Shown here piece after piece: positions 1 through 7,740 of a stretch of DNA of 64,000 nucleotides. Numbering within the stretch: position 1 is the first letter of the stretch; the number at the start of each line of letters is the position of its first letter. The stretch spans positions 1 to 64,000 of the forward strand of contig NZ_JWIB01000003.1 in the NCBI RefSeq assembly GCF_000813425.1. The letters run 5' to 3'. The notes under the pieces were generated by a model that did not search any database, had not been told where the DNA came from, and saw nothing but the letters and a program-made list of their open reading frames with translations. The position numbers were made by a program, and so were the translations under genes. The stretch is from Sporosarcina sp. ZBG7A. Its GTDB lineage: Bacteria > Bacillota > Bacilli > Bacillales_A > Planococcaceae.

Positions 1-7
1 GAACCAG

Positions 8-49
8 AATGGATGTACCCCTGTTTGCATCGCCAGGTTACATCCATTT
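8..49. repeat. Inverted repeat at the 3' end of the recombinase cluster
   Basis: Positions 8-19 and 37-49 form an inverted repeat (arms of about 12 bp with one extra base) that spans the stop codon of the last recombinase gene. No T-run follows on the minus strand, so it is a poor intrinsic terminator. It could be a recombination-site arm or chance. Confidence 0.3.
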
Positions 50-871
50 GTCATACATTTCTTTTCGGGCGTGGTTAAACAATCGGGCGTACAGTTGAGT
101 GGTCGCTGGCCTTTGATGCCCAAGCAACTGTTGAATCGCTTCGCCTGGCATCCCTTTTTGGGCAAGGTGTGCTGCAAATGTATGCCGCAGCATGTGTGGA
201 TGTACATGAAACCCCAACTGTTCGGAATAGACTTGGAAGTTCGCATTGATCTTTTGATGGCGTATTCGCTTGGTTGCGTTGTGATTAACGAATACATACG
301 GCAATTCATCGGTCCGACTCGCTAAGTATGCTTGAACATACTGAAGGCTTTCAAGACTAATCAATACGATTCGCCCTTGGTTCCCTTTGCCATCCGGGAT
401 ATGAATACTTCGATCTGTTTCATTGATGTCTTCTTTTTTCATTGCGACTAACTCACCCATTCGTATCCCTGTCGAGACAAACATTTCGACGATGGCGCGT
501 TCCAACAAACTATGTTGGACACAGGCACGAAGTTGTGTGAGTTCAGGTTTCGTCAAGTAAATTGGCACTTTGTCAGGGAGTTTCGGGTACGGGATACGTG
601 CTGCGGGATTGGTGGCAATCCAGCCTTCCTCCAAACAATACTTAAAATAGGTTTTGACCCCGATTAACTTCGTGTAGATGGTCGTGGGTGTGTACCCTTG
701 TTCCTCTAACCACATCAACCAGTTTCGAATATCCTTTCGGGTGATCTCTTGAAACGGTATCCCCGTCTGTTCGAAAAATTGGAGAATGTTACTTTGGTAA
801 GCCCGGATTGTGCGAGGTGCCAATCGAAGCTGATAATCTTTTTGGAATTGCTCAATAGTGTCTATCGACAT
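38..871 (-). CDS. Tyrosine recombinase/integrase (XerC/D-like), fourth of four
   Basis: A 277-residue tyrosine recombinase expected to break and rejoin DNA through a 3'-phosphotyrosine. The N-terminal SAM-like core-binding domain is at about residues 5-90 and the catalytic domain at about 105-277. All signature residues are visible: Arg in TGIRMGE, the beta-hairpin Lys in GKGNQGR, H-x-x-R in HPHMLRHTF, and the late His and Tyr in LLGH and QLYAR. It starts 16 bp after the stop of the 635-residue recombinase, with an AGAGGGG ribosome-binding site, so the two are probably co-transcribed. It resembles the second recombinase of the cluster (2814-3647) in length and pattern, suggesting a duplicated gene pair. 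The recombination target is unknown. Confidence 0.9.
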   Translation of the reverse strand: MSIDTIEQFQKDYQLRLAPRTIRAYQSNILQFFEQTGIPFQEITRKDIRNWLMWLEEQGYTPTTIYTKLIGVKTYFKYCLEEGWIATNPAARIPYPKLPDKVPIYLTKPELTQLRACVQHSLLERAIVEMFVSTGIRMGELVAMKKEDINETDRSIHIPDGKGNQGRIVLISLESLQYVQAYLASRTDELPYVFVNHNATKRIRHQKINANFQVYSEQLGFHVHPHMLRHTFAAHLAQKGMPGEAIQQLLGHQRPATTQLYARLFNHARKEMYDKWM

Positions 872-887
872 GATTTTCCCCTCTTTC

Positions 888-2795
888 TTATCCCATATGC
901 CTTCTATATAAACGGATTAGTTTCCACTTCGGAATACGTGCATAAATTTTCGTCGTTTCTAAGTTCGCATGCCCAAGTTCATCGGCGATAAAATCTAGTT
1001 CAGCTCCTTTGGTTAATAACTCTGTCGCAAATGTGTGACGGAAGCGATGCGGGTATAGCGAGCCTGTGATTCCTGCAGACTTCCCAAGTTGATTAATGTT
1101 TTTTCGCATCCGGGACATGCCGAGCCTCGTTCCTGTTCTTGACACCAATAAGGCAGGATGTTCTTCTTCCTTTACCTCCTCCATCTCCCCATACCGTTCC
1201 AATAAGAGTGCACACGTTACGGAAAAATGCACCTCGCGGATTTTTCCTCCTTTGCCCATCACGCGGGCAGTTCGTGTATCTATGTCCACATCCTTTTTAT
1301 CCAGTAGATGGAGTTCACGTATGCGACATCCTGACGAGAGAAGGAATTCTACGATAATTCGATTCCGAAGGAGTTCTTTTTCAGCATGTTGGCGTACTTT
1401 AGCCAGCTCTCCTTTTTCGAGATACCTAGGTATCGGCCTGGGTTCCCGCATATACCACCTCTTCTTGATGGGAACACACTCCATGTAGCCTTCCTCCACA
1501 CAAAACGTGAAAAAAGAAGAGAGGATGGATAACCGACCGTTCACCGTCGTGGCTTGAACGATTTTTTGTTGGTGGATGACCCATTGCAAGATTTCATCAA
1601 AAGAAACAGTTGAAAAGTCGTCCTCTTTCCGTACAAAATATATTTCTAGCGCTCGTTTATAGAGAATAATCGTCAGTTCACTCATATTCGAAATTTTCAT
1701 CGACTGCAAGTACTCATTTACGACTTCCTTGTTGGTTGGGTTACGAAACACCTTATCCGTCACCCAGTACTTTTTTGACGCATTTTTCTCCACCCAGAAT
1801 AAGTCGATGGGCGATTTCGCCATATACTCCTTACGGACACAAAAGAAATAAAATGAACGTAACACCTGCTTGTAGTTGTTGATGGTTCGAATGCTCCAGT
1901 CCGGATCTTGAAGAGAAAACCATTCGTCAATCTGCTTCCGATCCACTTGTGAAAAATGAAGAGGATTCGTACCAAAAAATCGGTGCAACACAATCCCATA
2001 TTCAACAATCGTTTTTTTCGTTCGCCTCTTATTCTTCAAATACAATAAAAACGCATTGATCACGTCCTTGTTCTCCTTAATGGAGAAGCGACCTTGTACT
2101 TCCCAGTAGAGATCGGTGGCTTCGGCAAATTTCCTTTTATTACGGAGCGGTGTGTCTTCCAAAATTTCATTCTCCCAACAATACTCATAGAGAGACCGAA
2201 GTGTACTCCACATCCCATTCCTCGCCGATTCGCTGCGTTGTTGATGCGTATCTATCACCCGTTGTTCAATTTCTTCCAGTGTTAGCTGACGAAGCGATTG
2301 ATCGATTTCCTTGAAAATCCTTTGTAAATAGGTTCGCAACGCCACAATCGTATGCTCAGTTCTTCCTAGCGTTTTCATATGAAGCAAGAACTGATTCACA
2401 ATCAGTTGATTCTCTGGATTCGGGAGATTGGTTTTCAATTCCCAGTAATAATCTGGGGTAGATATCTCCTGTAAATTCGGATTGAGCGGAAAGTTCTCTA
2501 AATGTCCTGCCTGGACACAAAAGTTGTAAAAACCACGCAGTGTTTTTAGATAATCTTTCACCGTTCGCTCTTTTTTTTGCGCTCGTTGTTGGGTAAGCCA
2601 CGGCTCGACTTCATCTCTAGTAATCGATTTATAAGAAACCCGGTGAGCTAAGAAGAAGGATTGTAATGCAGTTCGGTAACGCCTCACAGCATCCCTACTA
2701 AGATCCTTATCTTTTAAGCTCTTTAAATATAAATTGAGGACGATGTGAGTGTCTTCCATCAGTCCTTTACAATTCACCTCCCAATGTCCTGCCAT
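888..2795 (-). CDS. Large tyrosine recombinase with four tandem core-binding units
   Basis: A 635-residue tyrosine recombinase. The catalytic domain is C-terminal (about 450-635) and intact: Arg in GCRIREL, Lys in GKGGKIR, YPHRFRHTF, LGHANLE and TKIYAR. The preceding 450 residues are four repeats of about 107-113 residues, each opening with a W-containing tag (HWE near 5, YWE near 117, YWE near 230, YW near 343) followed by a SAM-like core-binding fold. Most XerC/D-type enzymes have one such domain in about 300 residues. The length recalls TnpB of Tn554 (about 630 residues), but I cannot tell whether it is related. A GGAGGTG site lies just upstream of the ATG; the gene follows 2814-3647 by 18 bp. 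Substrate unknown. Confidence 0.88.
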   Translation of the reverse strand: MAGHWEVNCKGLMEDTHIVLNLYLKSLKDKDLSRDAVRRYRTALQSFFLAHRVSYKSITRDEVEPWLTQQRAQKKERTVKDYLKTLRGFYNFCVQAGHLENFPLNPNLQEISTPDYYWELKTNLPNPENQLIVNQFLLHMKTLGRTEHTIVALRTYLQRIFKEIDQSLRQLTLEEIEQRVIDTHQQRSESARNGMWSTLRSLYEYCWENEILEDTPLRNKRKFAEATDLYWEVQGRFSIKENKDVINAFLLYLKNKRRTKKTIVEYGIVLHRFFGTNPLHFSQVDRKQIDEWFSLQDPDWSIRTINNYKQVLRSFYFFCVRKEYMAKSPIDLFWVEKNASKKYWVTDKVFRNPTNKEVVNEYLQSMKISNMSELTIILYKRALEIYFVRKEDDFSTVSFDEILQWVIHQQKIVQATTVNGRLSILSSFFTFCVEEGYMECVPIKKRWYMREPRPIPRYLEKGELAKVRQHAEKELLRNRIIVEFLLSSGCRIRELHLLDKKDVDIDTRTARVMGKGGKIREVHFSVTCALLLERYGEMEEVKEEEHPALLVSRTGTRLGMSRMRKNINQLGKSAGITGSLYPHRFRHTFATELLTKGAELDFIADELGHANLETTKIYARIPKWKLIRLYRRHMG

Positions 2796-2813
2796 CTCTA
2801 CACCTCCTATTTC

Positions 2814-3647
2814 TTACTGTTGGTATTGATCATACTTTTTCTTCTGTTCAGGGTTCATCAAACGCGTATAGATTCTAGTACTATTGATATTGGAATGACC
2901 CATTAATTCTTGAATATACGTAAAATCCATTCCTTTTTCCGCTAAGTTTGCCGCAAATGTATGCCGTAATGTGTGCGGGCTAACTTTGAAACCGAGGGCT
3001 CCTGAGTACTCGCGAAACTTCGTTTGAACTAAGTCTCGACTGATGGGTTGTCCTCTTTTATTTGAAAATAGGTAGTCACCCTCATACTTCCTCATTTCGA
3101 TATACCGTACCAATCGCTCTGCACAGGCATGACTAAAGAGGACAATTCGACCTTTATTTCCTTTTCCTTTTCGAATCGTTATCTGTCTCGTTTCCCATTT
3201 GATATCTTCCAGTTTAATATTCAGTAATTCAGTTACCCGTACCCCCGTGGCATACAGTGTTTCAATAATTGCCCGATCTCTTATATTGTTCTTTGTGTGC
3301 TCCTGCAGCATGGCCAGTTGTCGCTTTGATAGATAGTAAGGAAGAGAATCGACCTTTTTCGGTGTAACGACTTTCAAAGTCGGATTCTTATTGATTTTGT
3401 TTTCTTCCATACAATAGCGATAAAAGGATTTCAGCGCGACGAGCTTAAGTTGGATACTACGTGGTTGAAGTCCATCATTCGTCATGACTTCTAACCAGTT
3501 CCGGATATCTCTCGCTTTTACTTCTTCCACGCTTTTTCCGCACACGGTGAAGAATTGAGAGAGCGCTAACTTGTACGCACGAACGGTCTCTGGACTAAAT
3601 TGATTGTGGTTATCTAAAAAGAACTGTTTAATGACTTCTTGATTCAT
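2814..3647 (-). CDS. Tyrosine recombinase/integrase, second of four
   Basis: A 277-residue tyrosine recombinase. The longest open frame runs up to 3809, but the better start is the ATG at 3647: it has a GGGGTGA site that overlaps the stop of the preceding gene, and it gives the same length and N-terminus as the recombinase at 38-871. The core-binding domain is at about residues 5-95 and the catalytic domain after about 105, with GVRVTE, GKGNKGR, SPHTLRHTF, MGHSN and IYTR carrying the R-K-HxxR-H-Y set. It lies 5 bp downstream of the 3653 gene, so translation is probably coupled. Its closest relative in the window appears to be the 38-871 product. Confidence 0.9.
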   Translation of the reverse strand: MNQEVIKQFFLDNHNQFSPETVRAYKLALSQFFTVCGKSVEEVKARDIRNWLEVMTNDGLQPRSIQLKLVALKSFYRYCMEENKINKNPTLKVVTPKKVDSLPYYLSKRQLAMLQEHTKNNIRDRAIIETLYATGVRVTELLNIKLEDIKWETRQITIRKGKGNKGRIVLFSHACAERLVRYIEMRKYEGDYLFSNKRGQPISRDLVQTKFREYSGALGFKVSPHTLRHTFAANLAEKGMDFTYIQELMGHSNINSTRIYTRLMNPEQKKKYDQYQQ

Positions 3648-3652
3648 GTTTT

Positions 3653-4546
3653 TCACCCCATAATATTTTGATAGGTTAACAGCATCTCTTCCGTTGGGAT
3701 TTGCGCATAGATTCGTGTGGTGTTGAGGTCCGCATGTCCTAACACGTCTGCGATGAACTGTAAATCGGCTCCTCTCGCGAGCATATTGGTCGCAAATGTA
3801 TGCCGGCACATATGTGGATGAAATGATTGAACGAGTCCAGCTTCACCACCCACTTTTTTCAACACTTTTCGAATCCCCTGTACTTGAAGACCCTCACCAA
3901 ATTTATTCATGAATAACGAATCGGATGGTTCAGCTGAACGCTTTTCCAAATAGTCTTGAAGGACAAGTCCACATTCTTCAGAAAAATAAATCTGTCGTAT
4001 TTTTCGTCCTTTCCCCGTGACATCCACTTTTCGTTTGTTAAAATCAATATCCTGAACGTGTAAACTAGCTACTTCTGATACACGACAGCCCGTTGAAAAG
4101 AGAAACAACAGCAAGGCTCGATTTCGAATCGATAACTGTTCAGCACTCACTTTCACACGGGCAAATTCAAATTCATCCAAGTACTTCGGCAACGAGTAAG
4201 GAATTTTCGGTCGCCATCGTTTTTTCACGACCGTGATTTCCATGTACTCTTCTTCTAAACAAAAGCTGAAAAATGAAGAGACAGCCGATAGATACAAATC
4301 AACAGTACGCGCTTTCTTTCCTTGCGAAATGGTCGTCAACCACGTTAATACATCGTCACTCGTAATCTCTTCTAGCGGTAGGTTGCACTCCTTAAAAAAT
4401 GCTTCGATGATCCTTCGATACTTCTCGATGGTTGCTTCCGCTTTATCTGCCAACTTCAGGCTGAGTAAATACTCATTTAATGCTTGTCGAGTTTCTTCGA
4501 GTAAATGGCCAGCGGTACTTTCCCAAAAGATTTTCGTTTCACTCAG
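3653..4546 (-). CDS. Tyrosine recombinase/integrase, first of four; probable CTG start
   Basis: Tyrosine recombinase of 297 residues if translation begins at the CTG at 4546. The first conventional start in frame is a TTG at 4453, but that removes the first helix of the core-binding domain and has no clear ribosome-binding site. The CTG has AGAGGTGA seven bases upstream. The 31 added residues include KIFWES and end ALNEYLLSLK, matching the W-tag and first helix of the repeat units in the 635-residue recombinase. Catalytic signatures are intact: GCRVSE, GKGRKIR, HPHMCRHTF, LGHADLN and RIYAQ. It heads the four-gene minus-strand cluster. Its C-terminal domain is most like that of the 635-residue protein. 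Confidence 0.85.
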   Translation of the reverse strand: MSETKIFWESTAGHLLEETRQALNEYLLSLKLADKAEATIEKYRRIIEAFFKECNLPLEEITSDDVLTWLTTISQGKKARTVDLYLSAVSSFFSFCLEEEYMEITVVKKRWRPKIPYSLPKYLDEFEFARVKVSAEQLSIRNRALLLFLFSTGCRVSEVASLHVQDIDFNKRKVDVTGKGRKIRQIYFSEECGLVLQDYLEKRSAEPSDSLFMNKFGEGLQVQGIRKVLKKVGGEAGLVQSFHPHMCRHTFATNMLARGADLQFIADVLGHADLNTTRIYAQIPTEEMLLTYQNIMG

Positions 4547-4852
4547 TTTGATTCACCTCTTTTCATCTCGCTATCTTCGCTACTATCAATATGACCCATT
4601 ATTGCGGTATTTATACTAACGTGAGTTTTATTGAAAGATTTATATATGAGGAATGCTCTCTACAATGGATGATTGCTTCTAATGAGTTTTCGAGAAGTTA
4701 TAAGGAGCTCATTGTAAGGGGTAGCTTTCCTTATATGACACTTCTATCGCAAGAACAACTAGCTTTTTCATTGCGTTGAAAAAACTAGTATGAAATTCTG
4801 TTCAACTAGCGTCTGGCGAATCACTTTAAACAGTGAGGCAAAAACAGCAAAA

Positions 4853-4884
4853 AGCCCTCTGACCAACGGATTGGTTAAAGGGCT
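4853..4884 (-). terminator. Terminator-like hairpin
   Basis: A 14-bp stem with two mismatched or wobble pairs and a 4-nt loop. On the minus strand it is followed by TTTTTGCTGTTTTT. No gene end lies nearby upstream, so it may be a relic or a second-line terminator. Confidence 0.55.
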
Positions 4885-5008
4885 CGTAGGTTATCTGATT
4901 TTGTATGTAGATAACGAAGGGGGTACAAACTATATGGACACTCGTGTTAGTAAAACAGCAGTAAAATGGATACTATAGCGTATATTATGTCTGTTTTTCG
5001 GCAAAAAA

Positions 5009-5050
5009 AATAAACCGCCTCTGAGCCTGCCAGCATAAGAGTGGTTTATT
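5009..5050 (-). terminator. Terminator-like hairpin
   Basis: An 8-bp AATAAACC/GGTTTATT outer stem plus an inner CTCT/AGAG stem, followed on the minus strand by a run of eight T. It is not adjacent to a recognised gene. Confidence 0.55.
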
Positions 5051-5411
5051 CTCACCAATTGTGCGAATCGCCTTTTAAACGGATGCTATCTACTGACTAA
5101 AACTAGTGTGCCTAACCCACTCAGTTTAAAATACATCCAATAATACTATAATTGTAACATATAGGAGTATCCCTGTCATAATCCACATAGTTAACCATCA
5201 CTTCTATTATCTCGGTCTGTAAGCTCATAAATTTCAACTGATATACAATTTTAAATTGATTAGTTTCTAAATTGCATATGATCCAGGTGCCAAATCCTTA
5301 TTCCCAAGAGCTCTCCAGTTTTTTTGAGTCGTTTCATCACTTTTATGTCTTAGGTAAGCTTTATTTGACGCTTACTTGAAATATTAGTCGTTGCGCGGTT
5401 GTGAAAGCAAA

Positions 5412-5453
5412 AGAAGAGTCCTCTAAACGATTGCTCGATTAGAGGACTCTTCT
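5412..5453 (-). terminator. Terminator after the distal S-layer 3' exon
   Basis: A perfect 14-bp stem with a T-rich tail on the minus strand, about 80 bp after the stop codon at 5532. Confidence 0.8.
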
Positions 5454-5531
5454 GTTCATTCACCCAACCAACTATATGATTAGTAACTGAAATGTGTATC
5501 TTACCTATAACTCTTAGTAGTTAATTTAGCT

Positions 5532-6785
5532 TTATTTAGCTGTCTTAACTTCTGTAAATTTCACGCCGTTTGTTTTGTTGATTGTGATTTTTGCTAACCG
5601 ATCTGCAGTCGTTGTTGCTCCCTCGTAATAGACACTAATATTATAGTCTGTAGGAGTAGTCTTTACTACATCGAAATCAGTTTCGCTGAAGATGCCTGTA
5701 TATTCTGCAGGAATACTTAGGACACCAGCAGCATCAAAAGTAATATTATCTGCCATAATTTTAACCAGCTTAAGTTTTTCAGCTTGGTCGTCAACAATTA
5801 TGTCAGCACCACCATTTTTTTGTACTTGAGCAATAGCTTTTAAATCTTCTAGGTTTGCATTTACAAATGCATTTCCAAGTTGATCTTTAGTCAGCTTAGC
5901 TTCTGCTTTACCTGATTTAATCCCATAGACCTTAAAGATCAAAGTTTTACCTGATTCAAGTTGAAGTTTTGTAGTACCTTCACCTTGTTTAACTAATCCA
6001 GCAATAGCATTATTAATTGCAGTTGCTTTAGCAAGCTTTTCCTCAGTAGTCGTTTCAGCTTTTGCCAATGCCACTGTTAACACTTTATAACTAGTAGATG
6101 TATAGTCAGCTTCAGCTAATTTCTCAGCAGCTGCTTTAGCTTTTTCTAAAGATGCAGTAGCTAAAGAATCTTCGTTAACTACGTTATCTTCTCCAATTAC
6201 TACTTCTGGTGCTGTTCCAGTAATTAAAACAGATTCATTAGCGTCAGCTTGTTTGATTGTTCCTTCGTTCCTCACTATCGCACCTGGAGCATCTACGATT
6301 AGGTTAGCTACTACAGTGTCAGCAACAATATTAACGTTTGCCGCTTTAGCTAAAATAACTTTCCCATTATATTTTCCAGCTAACTTTACTTCACCGATAG
6401 TATTCAGTGTAACGTTTGTAGCACTTGCTTTCCCAGTTAAGTGAATCGTAGAGCCATCTGTGTCAGTTACTACAATTCCACTTGTATGAGTTCCAGCACT
6501 TACAAATGAATTATTACTAACATCTTGAATATTAGTAGCGCCATCCACTGTTACAGTGTCCGCCACATCTACGTGAGCTCCTGCTGTATTCACAGTCAAA
6601 TTACCTGTGATGTTCAAGTTACGTAAATTAATATTACCCGTAGAATCTCCATTAATTACGACATCCCCAACAATTGTTCTTAAACCTGATGCTGGACCAT
6701 AATTAATTACACCATTACCTGTTGAATTTAAAGTAACATTCCCTACATAGGTACCTGCTGTAGCATTAATATTTTCTAGATCGCT
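5532..6785 (-). CDS. Alternative 3' exon B of the S-layer gene (417 codons, no own start)
   Basis: An open frame of 417 codons beginning directly after an intron domain V-VI copy. It has no signal peptide, SLH domain or ribosome-binding site, so it is not a free-standing gene. The first 200 residues are rich in N, T, G and V with beta-helix-like repeats (NITGNLTVN, VVINGD). A helical FIVAR-like segment follows at about 210-270, then Ig-like beta-rich sequence. Such content is typical of the C-terminal part of surface-layer proteins. It starts at the AGC codon at 6785, the predicted 3' splice site, and is in the same frame as the 1027-residue S-layer gene after the intron is removed. It could instead be a decayed or silent S-layer gene fragment. 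The link by splicing is inference. Confidence 0.7.
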   Translation of the reverse strand, partial: SDLENINATAGTYVGNVTLNSTGNGVINYGPASGLRTIVGDVVINGDSTGNINLRNLNITGNLTVNTAGAHVDVADTVTVDGATNIQDVSNNSFVSAGTHTSGIVVTDTDGSTIHLTGKASATNVTLNTIGEVKLAGKYNGKVILAKAANVNIVADTVVANLIVDAPGAIVRNEGTIKQADANESVLITGTAPEVVIGEDNVVNEDSLATASLEKAKAAAEKLAEADYTSTSYKVLTVALAKAETTTEEKLAKATAINNAIAGLVKQGEGTTKLQLESGKTLIFKVYGIKSGKAEAKLTKDQLGNAFVNANLEDLKAIAQVQKNGGADIIVDDQAEKLKLVKIMADNITFDAAGVLSIPAEYTGIFSETDFDVVKTTPTDYNISVYYEGATTTADRLAKITINKTNGVKFTEVKTAK

Positions 6786-6871
6786 ATTCCCCTCTTATAC
6801 TACAATATGTAGCTTTCGATTAGGGCCTACACCGGACAAGCGACTTTCATCACATACGGCGTGCCATCAGC
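6786..6871 (-). ncRNA. Isolated group II intron domain V-VI, distal copy
   Basis: A stand-alone copy of the last two domains of the intron at 7741-8531. Domain V is 34 nt (6862 down to 6829) and differs from the proximal one by one base that turns a G-C pair into G-U, so the fold is kept. A domain VI hairpin with a different sequence but the same shape follows, with A eight bases before the predicted 3' end GGAAT. About 48 bp (6824-6871) is shared with the proximal copy; upstream the sequence is unrelated, so domains I-IV are absent. It probably acts as an alternative 3' splice site. Confidence 0.8.
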
Positions 6872-7081
6872 TTTACTCTAGTACTTATTTCCCCTGTAAT
6901 TAGTATATCATACCCAATCTTATTTACAATTGATTTATAAAATAAATCTAAATATTGTACAAAAAAAGTTGAACCTGTTTAGATATATTGAGTTTTTACC
7001 GAGAAATTAATACTACTAACGTTAACTTTAATCACTTGTATTACTAAAAGACAAGTATTAGTTTTTTATATACAAACAAAA
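6872..7081. other. AT-rich intergenic spacer
   Basis: AT-rich sequence between exon A's terminator and the distal domain V-VI. No coding capacity seen. A weak plus-strand hairpin with a T-run sits near 7030-7070; its role is unclear. Confidence 0.4.
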
Positions 7082-7115
7082 ACCCCCTCTAAATAATTTA
7101 TCATTTAGAGGGGGT
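7082..7115 (-). terminator. Terminator after S-layer 3' exon A
   Basis: A perfect 13-bp stem (ACCCCCTCTAAAT and its complement), 7-nt loop, then TTTTTG on the minus strand, 83 bp after the stop at 7198. A transcript reaching exon B must read through it. Confidence 0.85.
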
Positions 7116-7197
7116 ACATTTCTCTCAAAATAGTAGGGTACCGCCTTTATACGAACCCACATAAATCAAGAATATATAAAATTAGATACAGTGAAAA

Positions 7198-7740
7198 TTA
7201 AACTAGAGTTCCATCTTCTGCATCAGTATTTGTGAAAGTATCGATAGCAGTATCTAAAGTAGATTTACCTTCAGTAACAACAGAAGTATCTTCTGATGTT
7301 TGAAGTGCTTTAGCCGCATCAATTGCTGTCTGAAGAGTTGTAGCCTCTTCCACTGTCACCCATTTATCTGCTGGAAGTACATCAGCACCATCTACAGATA
7401 CAGTATATTCTACGTCGTTAATAGTGATAGTATCGCCAACAGCAATTTCATTATCTACATCATCAGCGATATTAAATACTACTGAACTAATAGAACTTTG
7501 AAGTTCTGATTTAGCTTCTGCCAAAATAACAGCATCTGATTTAATTCCATCAATTACCGATTTAGCAGCTTCTACTGCTGATGTAACTTCAACAGTAGTT
7601 GTCGCAGCTTCAATAGCTACTTTACCTGCTGCAATTGCATCTGATAAAGCAGTTGCATTTGTTGTGTAATCTCCTGCTGTCACATAAGTGTCAAGAGTAT
7701 TTTTACCTGTAGTTTTAGCTGTTGCTAAAATCTCTTCGCT
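7198..7740 (-). CDS. Alternative 3' exon A of the S-layer gene (180 codons, no own start)
   Basis: An open frame of 180 codons beginning directly after the intron's domain VI at 7740 (AGC codon). No start codon with a ribosome-binding site, no signal peptide and no SLH domain. Residues about 20-75 form an alanine-rich helical FIVAR-like segment (A-rich heptads around SDAIAAGKVAIEAA). A short beta segment (TITINDVEYTV) and another helical stretch follow, ending naturally at a stop with a terminator behind it. Its frame matches the 1027-residue S-layer gene once the 791-nt intron is removed. It begins with the same NS-codon context as exon B. Its function would be to give the S-layer protein an alternative C-terminus; this is inference. 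Confidence 0.7.
   Translation of the reverse strand, partial: SEEILATAKTTGKNTLDTYVTAGDYTTNATALSDAIAAGKVAIEAATTTVEVTSAVEAAKSVIDGIKSDAVILAEAKSELQSSISSVVFNIADDVDNEIAVGDTITINDVEYTVSVDGADVLPADKWVTVEEATTLQTAIDAAKALQTSEDTSVVTEGKSTLDTAIDTFTNTDAEDGTLV

Larger units (their letters stand above)
4547..5411. other. Intergenic region with no supported gene
   Basis: About 870 bp between the recombinases and the terminator of the distal S-layer exon. Short open frames on the plus strand (4591-4779, 4790-4978) run through a hairpin and lack ribosome-binding sites, so I do not call them. The only structure seen is two terminator-like hairpins, listed separately. A promoter for the recombinase cluster should lie near 4550-4600 but is not clear. 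Confidence 0.5.

Noticed and set aside
3648-3809. N-terminal extension of the second recombinase to 3809
   Set aside because: The 54 extra residues overlap the preceding recombinase in another frame and are not shared with the paralogue at 38-871; the ATG at 3647 has its own ribosome-binding site.
38-4546. Prophage or integrative element boundary
   Set aside because: No phage structural, replication or transfer genes and no tRNA or att-like direct repeats are seen near the recombinases inside the window.
4591-4978. Two plus-strand open frames of 62 codons
   Set aside because: No ribosome-binding site, no recognisable protein features, and one runs through a terminator hairpin.
7198-7683. 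Exon A as an independent gene starting at 7683
   Set aside because: That start has no ribosome-binding site, the open frame continues upstream to the intron boundary, and the product would lack any export signal despite S-layer-like sequence.
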